DNA of 10,291 nucleotides from Candidatus Sabulitectum sp. (GCA_029940175.1 JAOZRM010000063.1:4612-14902); one strand, 5' to 3'; counted from the stretch's first letter, positions 1-7,150 are shown. Numbers and translations are program-made. Notes: a model not told the origin generated them from the letters alone.

Positions 1-186
1 GAGCCCGCCCGCGGGAACATGGAAAATGACCATGGCACATGGACAGCATCGTTCCCTGAGGATCTTGAAAGAGGAAGATACAGGTATGCTTTTCTTGTGA
101 ACGGATCGCAATTTTTTCCGGATCCTGTAAATCCGGAACGAGCAGTTTTTTCTGAACATGTGGTTTCGGTTCTGCTGGTAAACTGA
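1..186 (+). CDS. C-terminal end of a CBM48/AMPK-type glycogen-binding domain protein (partial)
   Basis: An open frame enters the window at base 1 and ends at TGA 184-186, giving the last 61 residues of a protein whose start is outside. The visible part matches the second half of a carbohydrate-binding module of the CBM48/AMPK-beta type: a GTWTASFPEDL strand, then GRYRYAFLVNG (family pattern: G-x-Y-x-Y-x-F-x-V-[DN]-G), then a DPVNPE turn, and a closing strand VVSVLLVN. Such domains form an immunoglobulin-like beta sandwich that binds glycogen or other alpha-glucans, either alone or attached to glycoside hydrolases or regulatory proteins. The stop comes right after the domain, so the module is C-terminal in this protein. 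The next gene begins 16 bases downstream with its own ribosome binding site, so the two are probably co-transcribed. The upstream part, and therefore the whole protein's function, cannot be seen. Confidence 0.72.
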   Translation, partial: EPARGNMENDHGTWTASFPEDLERGRYRYAFLVNGSQFFPDPVNPERAVFSEHVVSVLLVN

Positions 187-190
187 GATT

Positions 191-196
191 AGGGGG
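191..196 (+). promoter_or_regulatory. ribosome binding site of the ABC ATPase gene
   Basis: AGGGGG sits 6 bases before TTG 203-205. This spacing supports the TTG as the start codon of the ATPase. The ATG codons further inside would remove the first conserved strand of the nucleotide-binding domain. Confidence 0.6.
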
Positions 197-202
197 AATA
201 GA

Positions 203-1252
203 TTGGCTTCAGTAAGATTTGAGACTGTCAGCAAGGTCTACGGTGCTGATTCAAGGGCACTTTCAGATTTCTCTCTTGATGTAGAAGACGGAGAGTTTGT
301 TGTTCTTGTAGGACCTAGCGGTTGCGGTAAGTCTACTACTCTCCGAGTGCTTGCCGGTCTTGAAGAGGCCACAGCCGGGAGAGTATTCATCGATCACACA
401 GATATTACAGATGAAACTCCTTCAAAACGTGATATAGCAATGGTGTTTCAGAATTATGCTCTCTATCCCCACATGACTGTTTTTGACAACATGGCCTTTT
501 CGCTTAAAATGCGAAAATTGCCAAAAGAAGAGATAAAAAAATCCGTTATGGAAACTGCAGATATTCTCGGGATTACCGAGTATCTTCATAGAAAGCCTAA
601 AGCACTCTCCGGTGGGCAGAGGCAGAGGGTGGCACTGGGGCGGGCCATAGTACGTCATCCCAAAGTCTTTCTTTTCGACGAACCTCTGTCCAATCTGGAC
701 GCTAAGCTCAGAGTGCAGATGAGGAATGAACTGGCCAGGTTACACTCTAGATTGAAAGCTACAATGATTTATGTAACACATGATCAGGCTGAAGCAATGA
801 CACTTGGTGACAGGATTGTTGTACTTAAAGATGGCTATATCCAGCAGGTGGCACCTCCTCTGGAAGTTTACAATAACCCCTGCAACAGGTTTGTTGCCGG
901 GTTTATCGGAAGTCCGGCAATGAATTTTTTTAAAGCGGTAGTGTCAAACAATGAGCTTTCATTGCTGAACGGATCACTTGAGGCGGCTGAAACAGCAAAT
1001 GGGATCTATACAGTTGGTGTCCGACCGGAAGATATTCTTGTCTCTCCACAGGGGCAGTTCAGTTTTTCCGTTGAAGTAGTGGAAACTCTTGGTAATGAAA
1101 AGGTCGTAATAGGAGTAACAGGTAGCGGAGAGCAGATCACTGCACGCTGCAGGCCTGATGTTGATATTCATCCCGGTGGAGAATTGCACTTCGATGTACG
1201 AATGAATAAAATACATCTATTCTCTGTTCAAGGAGATGAGCGTAAAATATGA
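203..1252 (+). CDS. sugar ABC transporter ATP-binding protein, MalK/UgpC/MsmK type
   Basis: This is a 349-residue ATPase of the carbohydrate-uptake ABC family 1, which hydrolyses ATP on the cytoplasmic face of an importer. All nucleotide-binding motifs are intact: Walker A GPSGCGKST (residues 37-45), Q-loop Gln83 in the MalK-typical VFQNYALYPHMTV, signature LSGGQRQR (135-142), Walker B VFLFDEP (155-161, Asp159 and Glu160), D-loop SNLD (163-166), and switch His193 in VTHDQAEAMTLGD. The C-terminal ~110 residues are a TOBE-like regulatory region containing VGVRPEDI (271-278), as in MalK and UgpC. Length is slightly below the usual ~360-370. The start is TTG with a good ribosome binding site. No permease or binding-protein gene is visible, so the substrate is unknown; such ATPases can serve several permeases encoded elsewhere. 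Its 3' end overlaps the following glycosyltransferase gene by ATGA, so translation is probably coupled. Family assignment is firm; substrate assignment is not possible. Confidence 0.94.
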   Translation: MASVRFETVSKVYGADSRALSDFSLDVEDGEFVVLVGPSGCGKSTTLRVLAGLEEATAGRVFIDHTDITDETPSKRDIAMVFQNYALYPHMTVFDNMAFSLKMRKLPKEEIKKSVMETADILGITEYLHRKPKALSGGQRQRVALGRAIVRHPKVFLFDEPLSNLDAKLRVQMRNELARLHSRLKATMIYVTHDQAEAMTLGDRIVVLKDGYIQQVAPPLEVYNNPCNRFVAGFIGSPAMNFFKAVVSNNELSLLNGSLEAAETANGIYTVGVRPEDILVSPQGQFSFSVEVVETLGNEKVVIGVTGSGEQITARCRPDVDIHPGGELHFDVRMNKIHLFSVQGDERKI

Positions 1253-2313
1253 TACTGACCACTTCGCTGGTGATCTCTCTCGTGGTCTCACTGATGTTGA
1301 CTCCACTCATGAGTCGTCTTGCAGGGAAATGGGGTCTTACTGACCGTAAAGACAGACCTGGAACCCAGGGCACCCCACTCATGGGTGGTGTTGCGATTTT
1401 TACCGGGTTTGCTGCGGCGATGGTTGCCGGTATGCTAATTTTTCCCGTTCTTCCAGGCGAGAATATTGCGGATACTCAGCTTTCATGGAGATCAGTATGT
1501 GTGCTTGTTCTGGTTTCAGGCTTCCTTATGGCGCTCACCGGATTTCTCGATGATAAGTATGAACTTTCCCCAAAAATAAAACTGCTTTTGCATTCTATTG
1601 TGGCAATAATTGTTGGCACAATGTTTGTCACAAATGGAGCTCAGGTTCGACTATTCCTCGAGGGAAGCCATGTTGCATGGCTCACTGCCCCAATCACACT
1701 GATCTGGCTTCTCGGTATAACCAACTCCATCAATCTTCTTGATCATGCTGATGGAGTAACAGCCGGAGTATCGGCAATCTCTGCAATTTTCTTTGCTGCG
1801 TTAAACATCATGCATGGTAATCCTGCTATTGCATTCATAAGTGTTGCCCTTGCAGGTGCTTCTCTGGGATTTCTCTTTTTCAATTTTCCGCCTGCTTCAA
1901 CTTTCATGGGGGATTGCGGTTCCAATTTCCTTGGCTTCATGCTGGGCATCGTGGCTGTTCTAGGGGTTTATACGCCCAGGGGATCAATTCCATACATATC
2001 TGTTCTTTCTCCACTCCTGATACTTGCCATTCCAATGGTTGATACAGTGATGGTTTTGATTTACAGAAAAAAACTCGGCGCTCCTCTTTTTACTGGAGAT
2101 AAGAATCATCTCGCTCACAGGCTCATGAGAATGGGATACTCGAGAAGGACTACAGTGGCAATACTCTATATTTTTTCCGTAATACTGGGAACAATGGCAC
2201 TTCTTCTCCCAACTCTCCGACCCCATCAGGCCATTCTAGCATTTGTGAATGCTATTGGAGTTATCAGTGTGTTCACAATATTTATATCCCGAGGAGAGAA
2301 AGGTGGCAGTTAG
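1249..2313 (+). CDS. WecA/MraY-family polyprenyl-phosphate glycosyl-1-phosphate transferase (glycosyltransferase family 4)
   Basis: The 354-residue protein is an integral membrane enzyme with about ten hydrophobic segments. Members transfer a sugar-1-phosphate from a UDP-sugar to undecaprenyl phosphate, the first committed step of O-antigen, enterobacterial common antigen, teichoic acid or (MraY) peptidoglycan synthesis. Visible motifs in order are GTPLMGG near the N-terminus, the Mg-binding Asp101-Asp102 in GFLDDKYELSPKIKLLLH, NSINLLDHADGV (159-170) corresponding to the usual NAxNLIDGLDGL, FMGDCGSN (219-226, Asp222), and a cytoplasmic loop ending NHLAHRL (286-292) corresponding to the HxxHRL motif of WecA-like enzymes. 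The HxxH loop favours WecA/TagO-like over MraY. The start is ATG in the ATGA overlap with the ATPase gene; an in-frame TAA at 1243-1245 excludes an earlier start. The stop is immediately followed by the ATG of the ligase gene, which fits joint work in surface glycan synthesis. The exact sugar donor cannot be told. Confidence 0.9.
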   Translation: MILTTSLVISLVVSLMLTPLMSRLAGKWGLTDRKDRPGTQGTPLMGGVAIFTGFAAAMVAGMLIFPVLPGENIADTQLSWRSVCVLVLVSGFLMALTGFLDDKYELSPKIKLLLHSIVAIIVGTMFVTNGAQVRLFLEGSHVAWLTAPITLIWLLGITNSINLLDHADGVTAGVSAISAIFFAALNIMHGNPAIAFISVALAGASLGFLFFNFPPASTFMGDCGSNFLGFMLGIVAVLGVYTPRGSIPYISVLSPLLILAIPMVDTVMVLIYRKKLGAPLFTGDKNHLAHRLMRMGYSRRTTVAILYIFSVILGTMALLLPTLRPHQAILAFVNAIGVISVFTIFISRGEKGGS

Positions 2314-5178
2314 ATGAGAACCAGGATTTCATTGACATTTCTTATACTTCTTACAGTTGTAATGGTTGGTGTTGTATTTGGAGTTCTTACTAACAGCAGA
2401 AGCAGCATTCTTATTAAGGAAATTTTCTATGTAGCTGGAGGAAGTCTTGCCTCAATGCTCGCAGCTGTTCTTCTTCTAAAAGGAAATCCGTACTACAAGC
2501 AACGAATTCCTCTGTTGTCCCTTGGGGCAGTGGGTGCAGTACTGGTTCTTATGGTTCTAACGCATTATTCAGGAGTCCATTCACCAAATGGGCAATTTAC
2601 GTTTCTCATGCTTCTTTCTCTTAGTGCTTTAACTTTTTCCTCCCTGTTGTTCATCAATCAGACCCATATTAAACTTTTTACAGCTATTCTTCTGTGTTCC
2701 ACCTCTGTTATGTTTATTTACTCTTTAATGCAGTGGCAGGGAATCAACATGTTTTCCTGGGATGCAGCCCTTACCAGAAGCGGTAGAAGCACTGGGAGTC
2801 TTGGGAATCCAAATCTGCTGGGTGGGTTTGCCTCAGCGATCATTCCTCTTGGTATTGCATATATTCTTTCAATAAAGAAACTGTCGAAAGTTAATAAAAC
2901 AGGTCTTGCCACTCTTTTTACTGCTTTATCCGTTGCAACTATAGTAGCAAGTGGAACCAGAGGAAGTCTGATCGGTGTGGCAGCAGGTTGCATTGTTCTT
3001 ATTGCCTGGTATTTTAAGACCAGCTCAAAATCCTTTAAGGAATTGGTTCCGTTCGTACTTCTTTTCCTCGTGGTGATTGCTGCGGCTGCGCTTCCTATGC
3101 GATCCAGACTCTCAGAACTGAATTCAACCATTGAGGATCAGGGCACCCTGCAGGTAAGAAAAGTAATCTGGTCCGGAACACTGAACCTTTTTGCCAGCAG
3201 CCCGGTGATCGGACACGGGCCTGGATCTTTCCAGATACTGTTTCCGGAATACAGGAATCCTTCCTACAGTATTCTTGGTGTGAGTCACAACACCCTTCAT
3301 GCTCACTGCGAGTATCTGGAGATCCTGGTTGATATTGGAATTGTTGGACTGGTTCTGTGGGGTGTTGTTGTCTGGGGTTTAATTGGACGATTGAGAAAGG
3401 CCAGTCTTTTAAGAGCAGGAGCTTTCGCTGGAATGGCAGCAATGCTGGCTGAAGGGCTTGTTTCAGTTCATCTCAGATGGCCGCCTACCGCATGGATGTT
3501 TGCAACTCTCACCATGATTTTCCTGTCCAGAAAATGTGAGCCTGTTCCACCGGGCAGAAAGGTCAGGATTGGTGCCATTGGTCTAGTTCTGGTTAGCCTG
3601 TTGCTCGCCGCCGGCATATTTATTCACTATCTGCCCATGGCCAGGTCGTCAGCACTTGTATTCAAGGGCAAGGATATGTTTCTGGCCAGAACTGAAATGG
3701 CTATGAATGCTGCATATTCAGCAGCGGCCCAGTGGCAGAATTCCGGGGACGAAGCAGCTCTGAACAACGCAGTTTTCCAGTGGCAGAATGCATCCGCTTT
3801 TGCAGACAGCGCTGTTATGTATTCCAGACAAGCCACAGAAATTTATCCATATGACCTTGGTGCCTGGTATGCTCTTGGCAGTGCCCGTCTTACAAGGTAC
3901 ATGGTGATGGATCCACCGGTTCCAGCTATGAGTTTTGCTCTTGAGGCAGTGGGGTTTTCCAATCGCTTAACGCCGGAAGAGATCAGGAATGAACTGCTTC
4001 TGGGAATGACTGCTTACGACAGACTTGTTGAAATGGCACCCAATTATGCAGAAGTTCATAATAACCTTGCTCTGGGCTACTCTAATCTTGGTCTGCTTGA
4101 TGAGTCCATGGTTGAGTTGTATCAGTCATACCTTATTCATGCCCATCGAAGAGCTGACTATTTTAATCAGGTTTCCTCACTGCTCGCCATTCATCCAAGC
4201 TCCTTCCATGGGGCTATGCTCTATTCCCGTCACATTATTGAGAATTTTGAGATTGAAGTAACCGGGGTAAGACTGGAGAAAAATTTCTTTGTTGTTTCAA
4301 AATGTTTATGGTTTCTTGTTTCAATACAACCAGAGAACAAAGAAGCTTTGCAGGAAGAATTTATAGTTCAGCTGGAAGATCTTCTGCCTGCTGAATTCAG
4401 CAACCGACTTATTGACAACGTAAGAAATATCGAGGAATTTTCTCCCCTTGCCAACTGGGATAACGGCGAAATATTTCTCATGAGTAACGAGGAAGCCCTT
4501 AACGAGCATTACCTTGCATCATCAACCTTTGCTCACTTTTCAGATAGATTTCCAGTACTAATACCGTCAGAAGCAGACTTCTACGTTTACCCCGCGGAAA
4601 TACTCTTCCGATCCGATTGGGACAGAAGTGTTTTTGATCAGGTCATTGACATTTTCCTGCAACAGATCGTAACGGATCGTAATCTTGATGGAGTAAACTC
4701 TCTGATACACAGCGAGCGCTTCAGTGAATCTGTCGAGCCAGGTGTACAAGAGCAGGTTAGAGCAATTAGATTTGCCTTGGGAGGCAGCAGAGTTGCTATG
4801 CGGGAGGGGGCCGGAACTCCATGGCTTGCCGGCAGCCTTCCCGAAATTATCTCAGATAGTCTTCATTCCCGAATGCTCTCTGATTCTTTGAACAGCAAGT
4901 GGTATGAAATGGAACTCCAGATGACATTTCTTCTTGTAACTTCTTACTGGTGGGACTACAATGTATTCGCCAGCAGCCAGAATCAGTATCTTCTTGATCG
5001 AATATTTTATTGCAGAAACAAGATGCGTGAATTGGAACCGACCAGTTGGTCAGAGAGTGTGTCAAGAATTCTTGCGGAAGAGATTAACAGAATAAGTGAT
5101 CAGACAGATGGTGTTTGTCCTGTCACAGTGGGTCTTCTGAGAGATGATCTGGTCAGTGGCGCAGCAAGGGCTCTTTAA
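2314..5178 (+). CDS. O-antigen ligase/polymerase-like membrane protein with TPR-containing C-terminal half
   Basis: The 954-residue protein has about a dozen hydrophobic segments in residues 1-440. This part carries the Wzy_C/O-antigen ligase signature: SLGNPNLLGGFAS, SGTRGSL with Arg216, the segment WSGTLNLFASSPVIGHGPG with FPEYR after it, and SHNTLHAHCEYLEILVDIG (His325, His329, His331). Enzymes of this superfamily (WaaL, Wzy, PglL-like) act at the periplasmic face and transfer or polymerise polyprenyl-linked glycans. After a last hydrophobic helix (~419-440), the C-terminal half is soluble. It contains TPR-like helices around 509-525 (YPYDLGAWYALGSARL) and 569-608 (APNYAEVHNNLALGYSNLG), as is common in ligase-TPR fusions. 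Residues ~610-954 match nothing I recognise. The gene starts on the base after the upstream stop, with AGGTGG at 2301-2306 as ribosome binding site, so it is coupled to the WecA-like gene. Whether it is a ligase, a polymerase or a protein O-glycosyltransferase cannot be decided here. Confidence 0.87.
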   Translation: MRTRISLTFLILLTVVMVGVVFGVLTNSRSSILIKEIFYVAGGSLASMLAAVLLLKGNPYYKQRIPLLSLGAVGAVLVLMVLTHYSGVHSPNGQFTFLMLLSLSALTFSSLLFINQTHIKLFTAILLCSTSVMFIYSLMQWQGINMFSWDAALTRSGRSTGSLGNPNLLGGFASAIIPLGIAYILSIKKLSKVNKTGLATLFTALSVATIVASGTRGSLIGVAAGCIVLIAWYFKTSSKSFKELVPFVLLFLVVIAAAALPMRSRLSELNSTIEDQGTLQVRKVIWSGTLNLFASSPVIGHGPGSFQILFPEYRNPSYSILGVSHNTLHAHCEYLEILVDIGIVGLVLWGVVVWGLIGRLRKASLLRAGAFAGMAAMLAEGLVSVHLRWPPTAWMFATLTMIFLSRKCEPVPPGRKVRIGAIGLVLVSLLLAAGIFIHYLPMARSSALVFKGKDMFLARTEMAMNAAYSAAAQWQNSGDEAALNNAVFQWQNASAFADSAVMYSRQATEIYPYDLGAWYALGSARLTRYMVMDPPVPAMSFALEAVGFSNRLTPEEIRNELLLGMTAYDRLVEMAPNYAEVHNNLALGYSNLGLLDESMVELYQSYLIHAHRRADYFNQVSSLLAIHPSSFHGAMLYSRHIIENFEIEVTGVRLEKNFFVVSKCLWFLVSIQPENKEALQEEFIVQLEDLLPAEFSNRLIDNVRNIEEFSPLANWDNGEIFLMSNEEALNEHYLASSTFAHFSDRFPVLIPSEADFYVYPAEILFRSDWDRSVFDQVIDIFLQQIVTDRNLDGVNSLIHSERFSESVEPGVQEQVRAIRFALGGSRVAMREGAGTPWLAGSLPEIISDSLHSRMLSDSLNSKWYEMELQMTFLLVTSYWWDYNVFASSQNQYLLDRIFYCRNKMRELEPTSWSESVSRILAEEINRISDQTDGVCPVTVGLLRDDLVSGAARAL

Positions 5179-5206
5179 TTTAAGCTGGCCCGTAGCTGTC
5201 CTCCCC

Positions 5207-5235
5207 TTGATGATGTTCCTGTAATCTCATAGATT
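5207..5235 (+). promoter_or_regulatory. candidate sigma70-type promoter for the rimP-nusA-infB operon
   Basis: TTGATG (5207-5212) and TAGATT (5230-5235) are separated by 17 bases, each matching the sigma70 consensus hexamers at 4 of 6 positions. It lies in the only long gap in the window, just ahead of the rimP operon. Predicted transcription would begin near 5242, upstream of the hairpin at 5260-5282, so a transcript from here would have to pass that terminator. The call rests on consensus matching by eye, and the organism's own promoter consensus is unknown. Confidence 0.35.
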
Positions 5236-5236
5236 A
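5222..5236. repeat. 15-base inverted repeat in the rimP leader
   Basis: TAATCT, a CAT spacer and AGATTA form a perfect 6+6 palindrome. It covers the candidate -10 hexamer, a position where a repressor operator would act. It could equally be a chance palindrome in AT-rich sequence. Confidence 0.35.
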
Positions 5237-5259
5237 GCGGTACTTGTGCTTTGTCTGGC

Positions 5260-5282
5260 ATGGGCGCGTTGCGCCCATTTTT
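5260..5282 (+). terminator. Rho-independent terminator between the glycan genes and rimP
   Basis: ATGGGCGC (5260-5267), a GTT loop and GCGCCCAT (5271-5278) form an 8-bp GC-rich stem, followed by a run of five T (5278-5282). This is a textbook intrinsic terminator. It lies 81 bases after the stop of the O-antigen ligase-like gene and 43 bases before the rimP start. It most simply ends the upstream operon. If the promoter at 5207-5235 is real, it would instead be a leader terminator controlling read-through into rimP-nusA-infB. Confidence 0.75.
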
Positions 5283-5313
5283 GCTATACCGCTGGTTTCG
5301 CATCAGCATTTAT

Positions 5314-5318
5314 GGAGG
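5314..5318 (+). promoter_or_regulatory. ribosome binding site that fixes the rimP start
   Basis: GGAGG lies 7 bases before TTG 5326-5328. It supports that TTG as the rimP start over the in-frame TTG at 5251, which is upstream of the terminator hairpin and has no purine-rich site before it. Confidence 0.75.
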
Positions 5319-5325
5319 TTTTTCT

Positions 5326-5745
5326 TTGACTCATGATGATGTACTGGAACATGTTGAAGAAATCGTAGCAGAGTCTGGTCTCCTGTTGGTTGATACGAAC
5401 TTATTTCAAGCGGGTAGAAGAAGAATTCTTCGTGTTCTTGTTGACAAGGTAGGTAGAGTTGGTCTGGATGAGTGCGCTGTCGTATCCAGAACTATTGCCA
5501 ATGCAATTGAAACCCTTGATCTAATCGGAGGAGCTTACACACTTGAGGTTAGCTCACCTGGACTTGGAAGGCAGTTATCTACAGAGAACGACTGGATCCG
5601 CTGTGTTGGAAGAAAACTTGAAGTAAAGACAGAGTCAGAGGAATTTGTAAGTGTTCTCTCCAGCTATGCAGAGGGGCTTTTAACATTTGAGGACGGTAAA
5701 GTCACTGATTCAGGAAGTGTACTTTCCGCTCGGGAAGAAATTTAA
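5326..5745 (+). CDS. rimP: ribosome maturation factor RimP
   Basis: RimP (YhbC/DUF150) binds the 30S subunit in the cytoplasm and helps its maturation. Read from TTG 5326 the protein has 139 residues. The N-terminal domain shows the family pattern: HVEEIVAESGLLLVDTNLF, then ILRVLVDKVGRVGLDECAVV leading into SR-T-IANAIE. The hallmark LEVSSPGLGRQL is at residues 73-84. The usual form is LEVSSPGLDRPL, so Asp and Pro are replaced by Gly and Gln. The C-terminal SH3-like part is present but ends early after LLTFEDGKVTDSGSVLSAREEI, making the protein about ten residues shorter than typical members. It is the first gene of the conserved rimP-nusA-infB-rbfA-truB cluster, with 13 bases between its stop and the nusA start, which strongly supports the identification. 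Confidence 0.92.
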   Translation: MTHDDVLEHVEEIVAESGLLLVDTNLFQAGRRRILRVLVDKVGRVGLDECAVVSRTIANAIETLDLIGGAYTLEVSSPGLGRQLSTENDWIRCVGRKLEVKTESEEFVSVLSSYAEGLLTFEDGKVTDSGSVLSAREEI

Positions 5746-5746
5746 C

Positions 5747-5752
5747 AGGAGG
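5747..5752 (+). promoter_or_regulatory. ribosome binding site that fixes the nusA start
   Basis: AGGAGG, a full anti-Shine-Dalgarno match, sits 6 bases before TTG 5759-5761. It argues against the longer reading from 5687, which would lie inside rimP and add 24 residues unlike any NusA N-terminus. Confidence 0.8.
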
Positions 5753-5758
5753 GATAAA

Positions 5759-7138
5759 TTGGCGGATTTTGAGAGAATTGATGCTCTTGCCGGTCTGGTG
5801 AGGGAAAAAGGGGTGAACAGAGAGATTCTTCTCCGAAGCCTTCATGCAGGTCTTGCCAAGGCTTCTCTAAGAGAATACGGTGAAGAACAGGATATCAAGG
5901 TTACCTGGGAACAGGGCAGTGGTGATATTCGTATGGAAGCCTTGAAAACAGTGGTTGAAAAAGTCGCCAGAAGAAAAACTCACTTGGAAATCGAGCTGAA
6001 AAAAGCAAGAAAAATAGAAAAGAAATGTGAGATTGGTGATCAGGTCGCCGTTCCAATCAGTATTACCGATTTTGGGAGAGCCGCTGTTAACGAATTCAGG
6101 GCGGAATTCCTTTTACTGGTGAAGTCCGCAGAGAGAAACCAGGTCTGGAAGGAATACGAGGACAGGATCGGAACAATTATTCCACGCTGCAGGGTTCAGC
6201 AGGTATACAGAAACAGAATTCTTATACAGGTTGCAGGCAGTATTGAGGCAGTTGTTCCTGCAGACGAAAGAGCTCGTGGAGAGAGGTATGACCAGGGCGA
6301 TTCAATCACGCCTGTGCTTATTAAAGTTGAAAGACCTGAGAGCCTCGAGCCTCAGCTTGTTCTTTCCCGCGCGACACCGGAACTGGTCAGGAGGCTTTTT
6401 GAAAGAGAAGCTCCAGAAATAGAAGAGGGTGTTGTGAGCATCAAGGTTATTGCACGTGAACCTGGTGTAAGATCAAAAATAGCTGTTTCCAGTACCGATA
6501 TGCGTATCGACGCTGTTGGTGCATTTGTGGGAATGAAGGGAACCAGAGTTCAATCTGTAATGAGAGAACTGAATGGTGAGCGCATTGATATTCTCCCATG
6601 GACCAGAGATCGTTTCGTACTTGCCTCTCAAGCTCTGGCTCCTGCAACAGTGCTGAACATTGAATCAGAACAGTCTTTCAATCGGGAAACCGGTGAGATG
6701 GAAGACATTCTGATCGCAGTTGTTCCTGATGATCAACTCTCTCTTGCAATTGGCAGGAACGGGCACAACGTTCGACTTGCTGGTCAGCTTGTGGAGCGCA
6801 GAATTGATCTGAAGACCCAGAGTCAGTGGGAAGAAGAAAATCGCTGGGTTAACATGCTCAGAGTAGATGTTAGTGAACTTCCCAGCGTTAGTGATAAGCT
6901 TGCTGAGAGGTTGATCAGAGCCGGTTATGATTCGGCAAAGATCATTCTGGAGTCCACGGAAGCAGAATTGCAGGAAGTTCAGGGCGTTGGACCTGTTAAA
7001 CTTACTCAAATATTAAAAGAAGCTACTGATCTTGTTGATCAGAGAGTGCACCAGGTAGAAGAAGCAAAAACTCTTGAGCAGAATATTTCATCTGAATCTG
7101 AAAATGAAGCAGAGGAAGCCACTGAGCATAAAGAATAA
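5759..7138 (+). CDS. nusA: transcription termination/antitermination factor NusA
   Basis: NusA binds RNA polymerase and nascent RNA and modulates pausing, intrinsic termination and antitermination. From TTG 5759 it has 459 residues. Domains in order: the N-terminal RNA polymerase-binding domain (1-~127), including the typical EILLRSLHAGLAKA and RAAVNEFRAEF helices; an S1 domain (~134-192) starting at DRIGTIIPR; KH1, with KIAVSSTDMRIDAVGAFVG and GMKG (258-261); KH2, with VPDDQLSLAIGRNGHNVRLA; a helix-hairpin-helix-like C-terminal repeat (~373-419), with LPSVSDKLAERLIRAGY and VQGVGPVKL; and an acidic tail (~440-459). Thus it has more than the minimal Bacillus-type core but only one C-terminal repeat, versus two in E. 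coli. In KH1 the near-invariant DPVGAC is DAVGAF. It is second in the operon, with 26 bases before infB. Confidence 0.96.
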   Translation: MADFERIDALAGLVREKGVNREILLRSLHAGLAKASLREYGEEQDIKVTWEQGSGDIRMEALKTVVEKVARRKTHLEIELKKARKIEKKCEIGDQVAVPISITDFGRAAVNEFRAEFLLLVKSAERNQVWKEYEDRIGTIIPRCRVQQVYRNRILIQVAGSIEAVVPADERARGERYDQGDSITPVLIKVERPESLEPQLVLSRATPELVRRLFEREAPEIEEGVVSIKVIAREPGVRSKIAVSSTDMRIDAVGAFVGMKGTRVQSVMRELNGERIDILPWTRDRFVLASQALAPATVLNIESEQSFNRETGEMEDILIAVVPDDQLSLAIGRNGHNVRLAGQLVERRIDLKTQSQWEEENRWVNMLRVDVSELPSVSDKLAERLIRAGYDSAKIILESTEAELQEVQGVGPVKLTQILKEATDLVDQRVHQVEEAKTLEQNISSESENEAEEATEHKE

Positions 7139-7150
7139 ACGCGGTCTGGA

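Noticed and set aside
2718..3131. 137-codon open frame on the - strand inside the ligase gene
   Set aside because: It lies antisense to a clearly conserved membrane domain and its translation shows no domain pattern.
3730..3789. Direct repeat CAGTGGCAGAAT at 3730-3741 and 3778-3789 in the ligase gene
   Set aside because: Both copies encode QWQN in frame, 16 residues apart, within helical C-terminal sequence; probably a helix repeat or chance, not a DNA element.
5251..5325. N-terminal extension of RimP from TTG 5251
   Set aside because: It would be translated across an intrinsic terminator hairpin, has no ribosome binding site, and adds 25 residues that do not match RimP. TTG 5326 behind GGAGG is better.
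5179..5325. A tRNA (such as metY, found before rimP in E. coli) in the gap
   Set aside because: No cloverleaf, T-loop consensus or CCA end could be found; the gap is accounted for by promoter-like, palindrome and terminator sequences.
5687..5758. N-terminal extension of NusA starting inside rimP
   Set aside because: The added residues are rimP sequence read in another frame; NusA homology starts right after TTG 5759, which has a full Shine-Dalgarno match.
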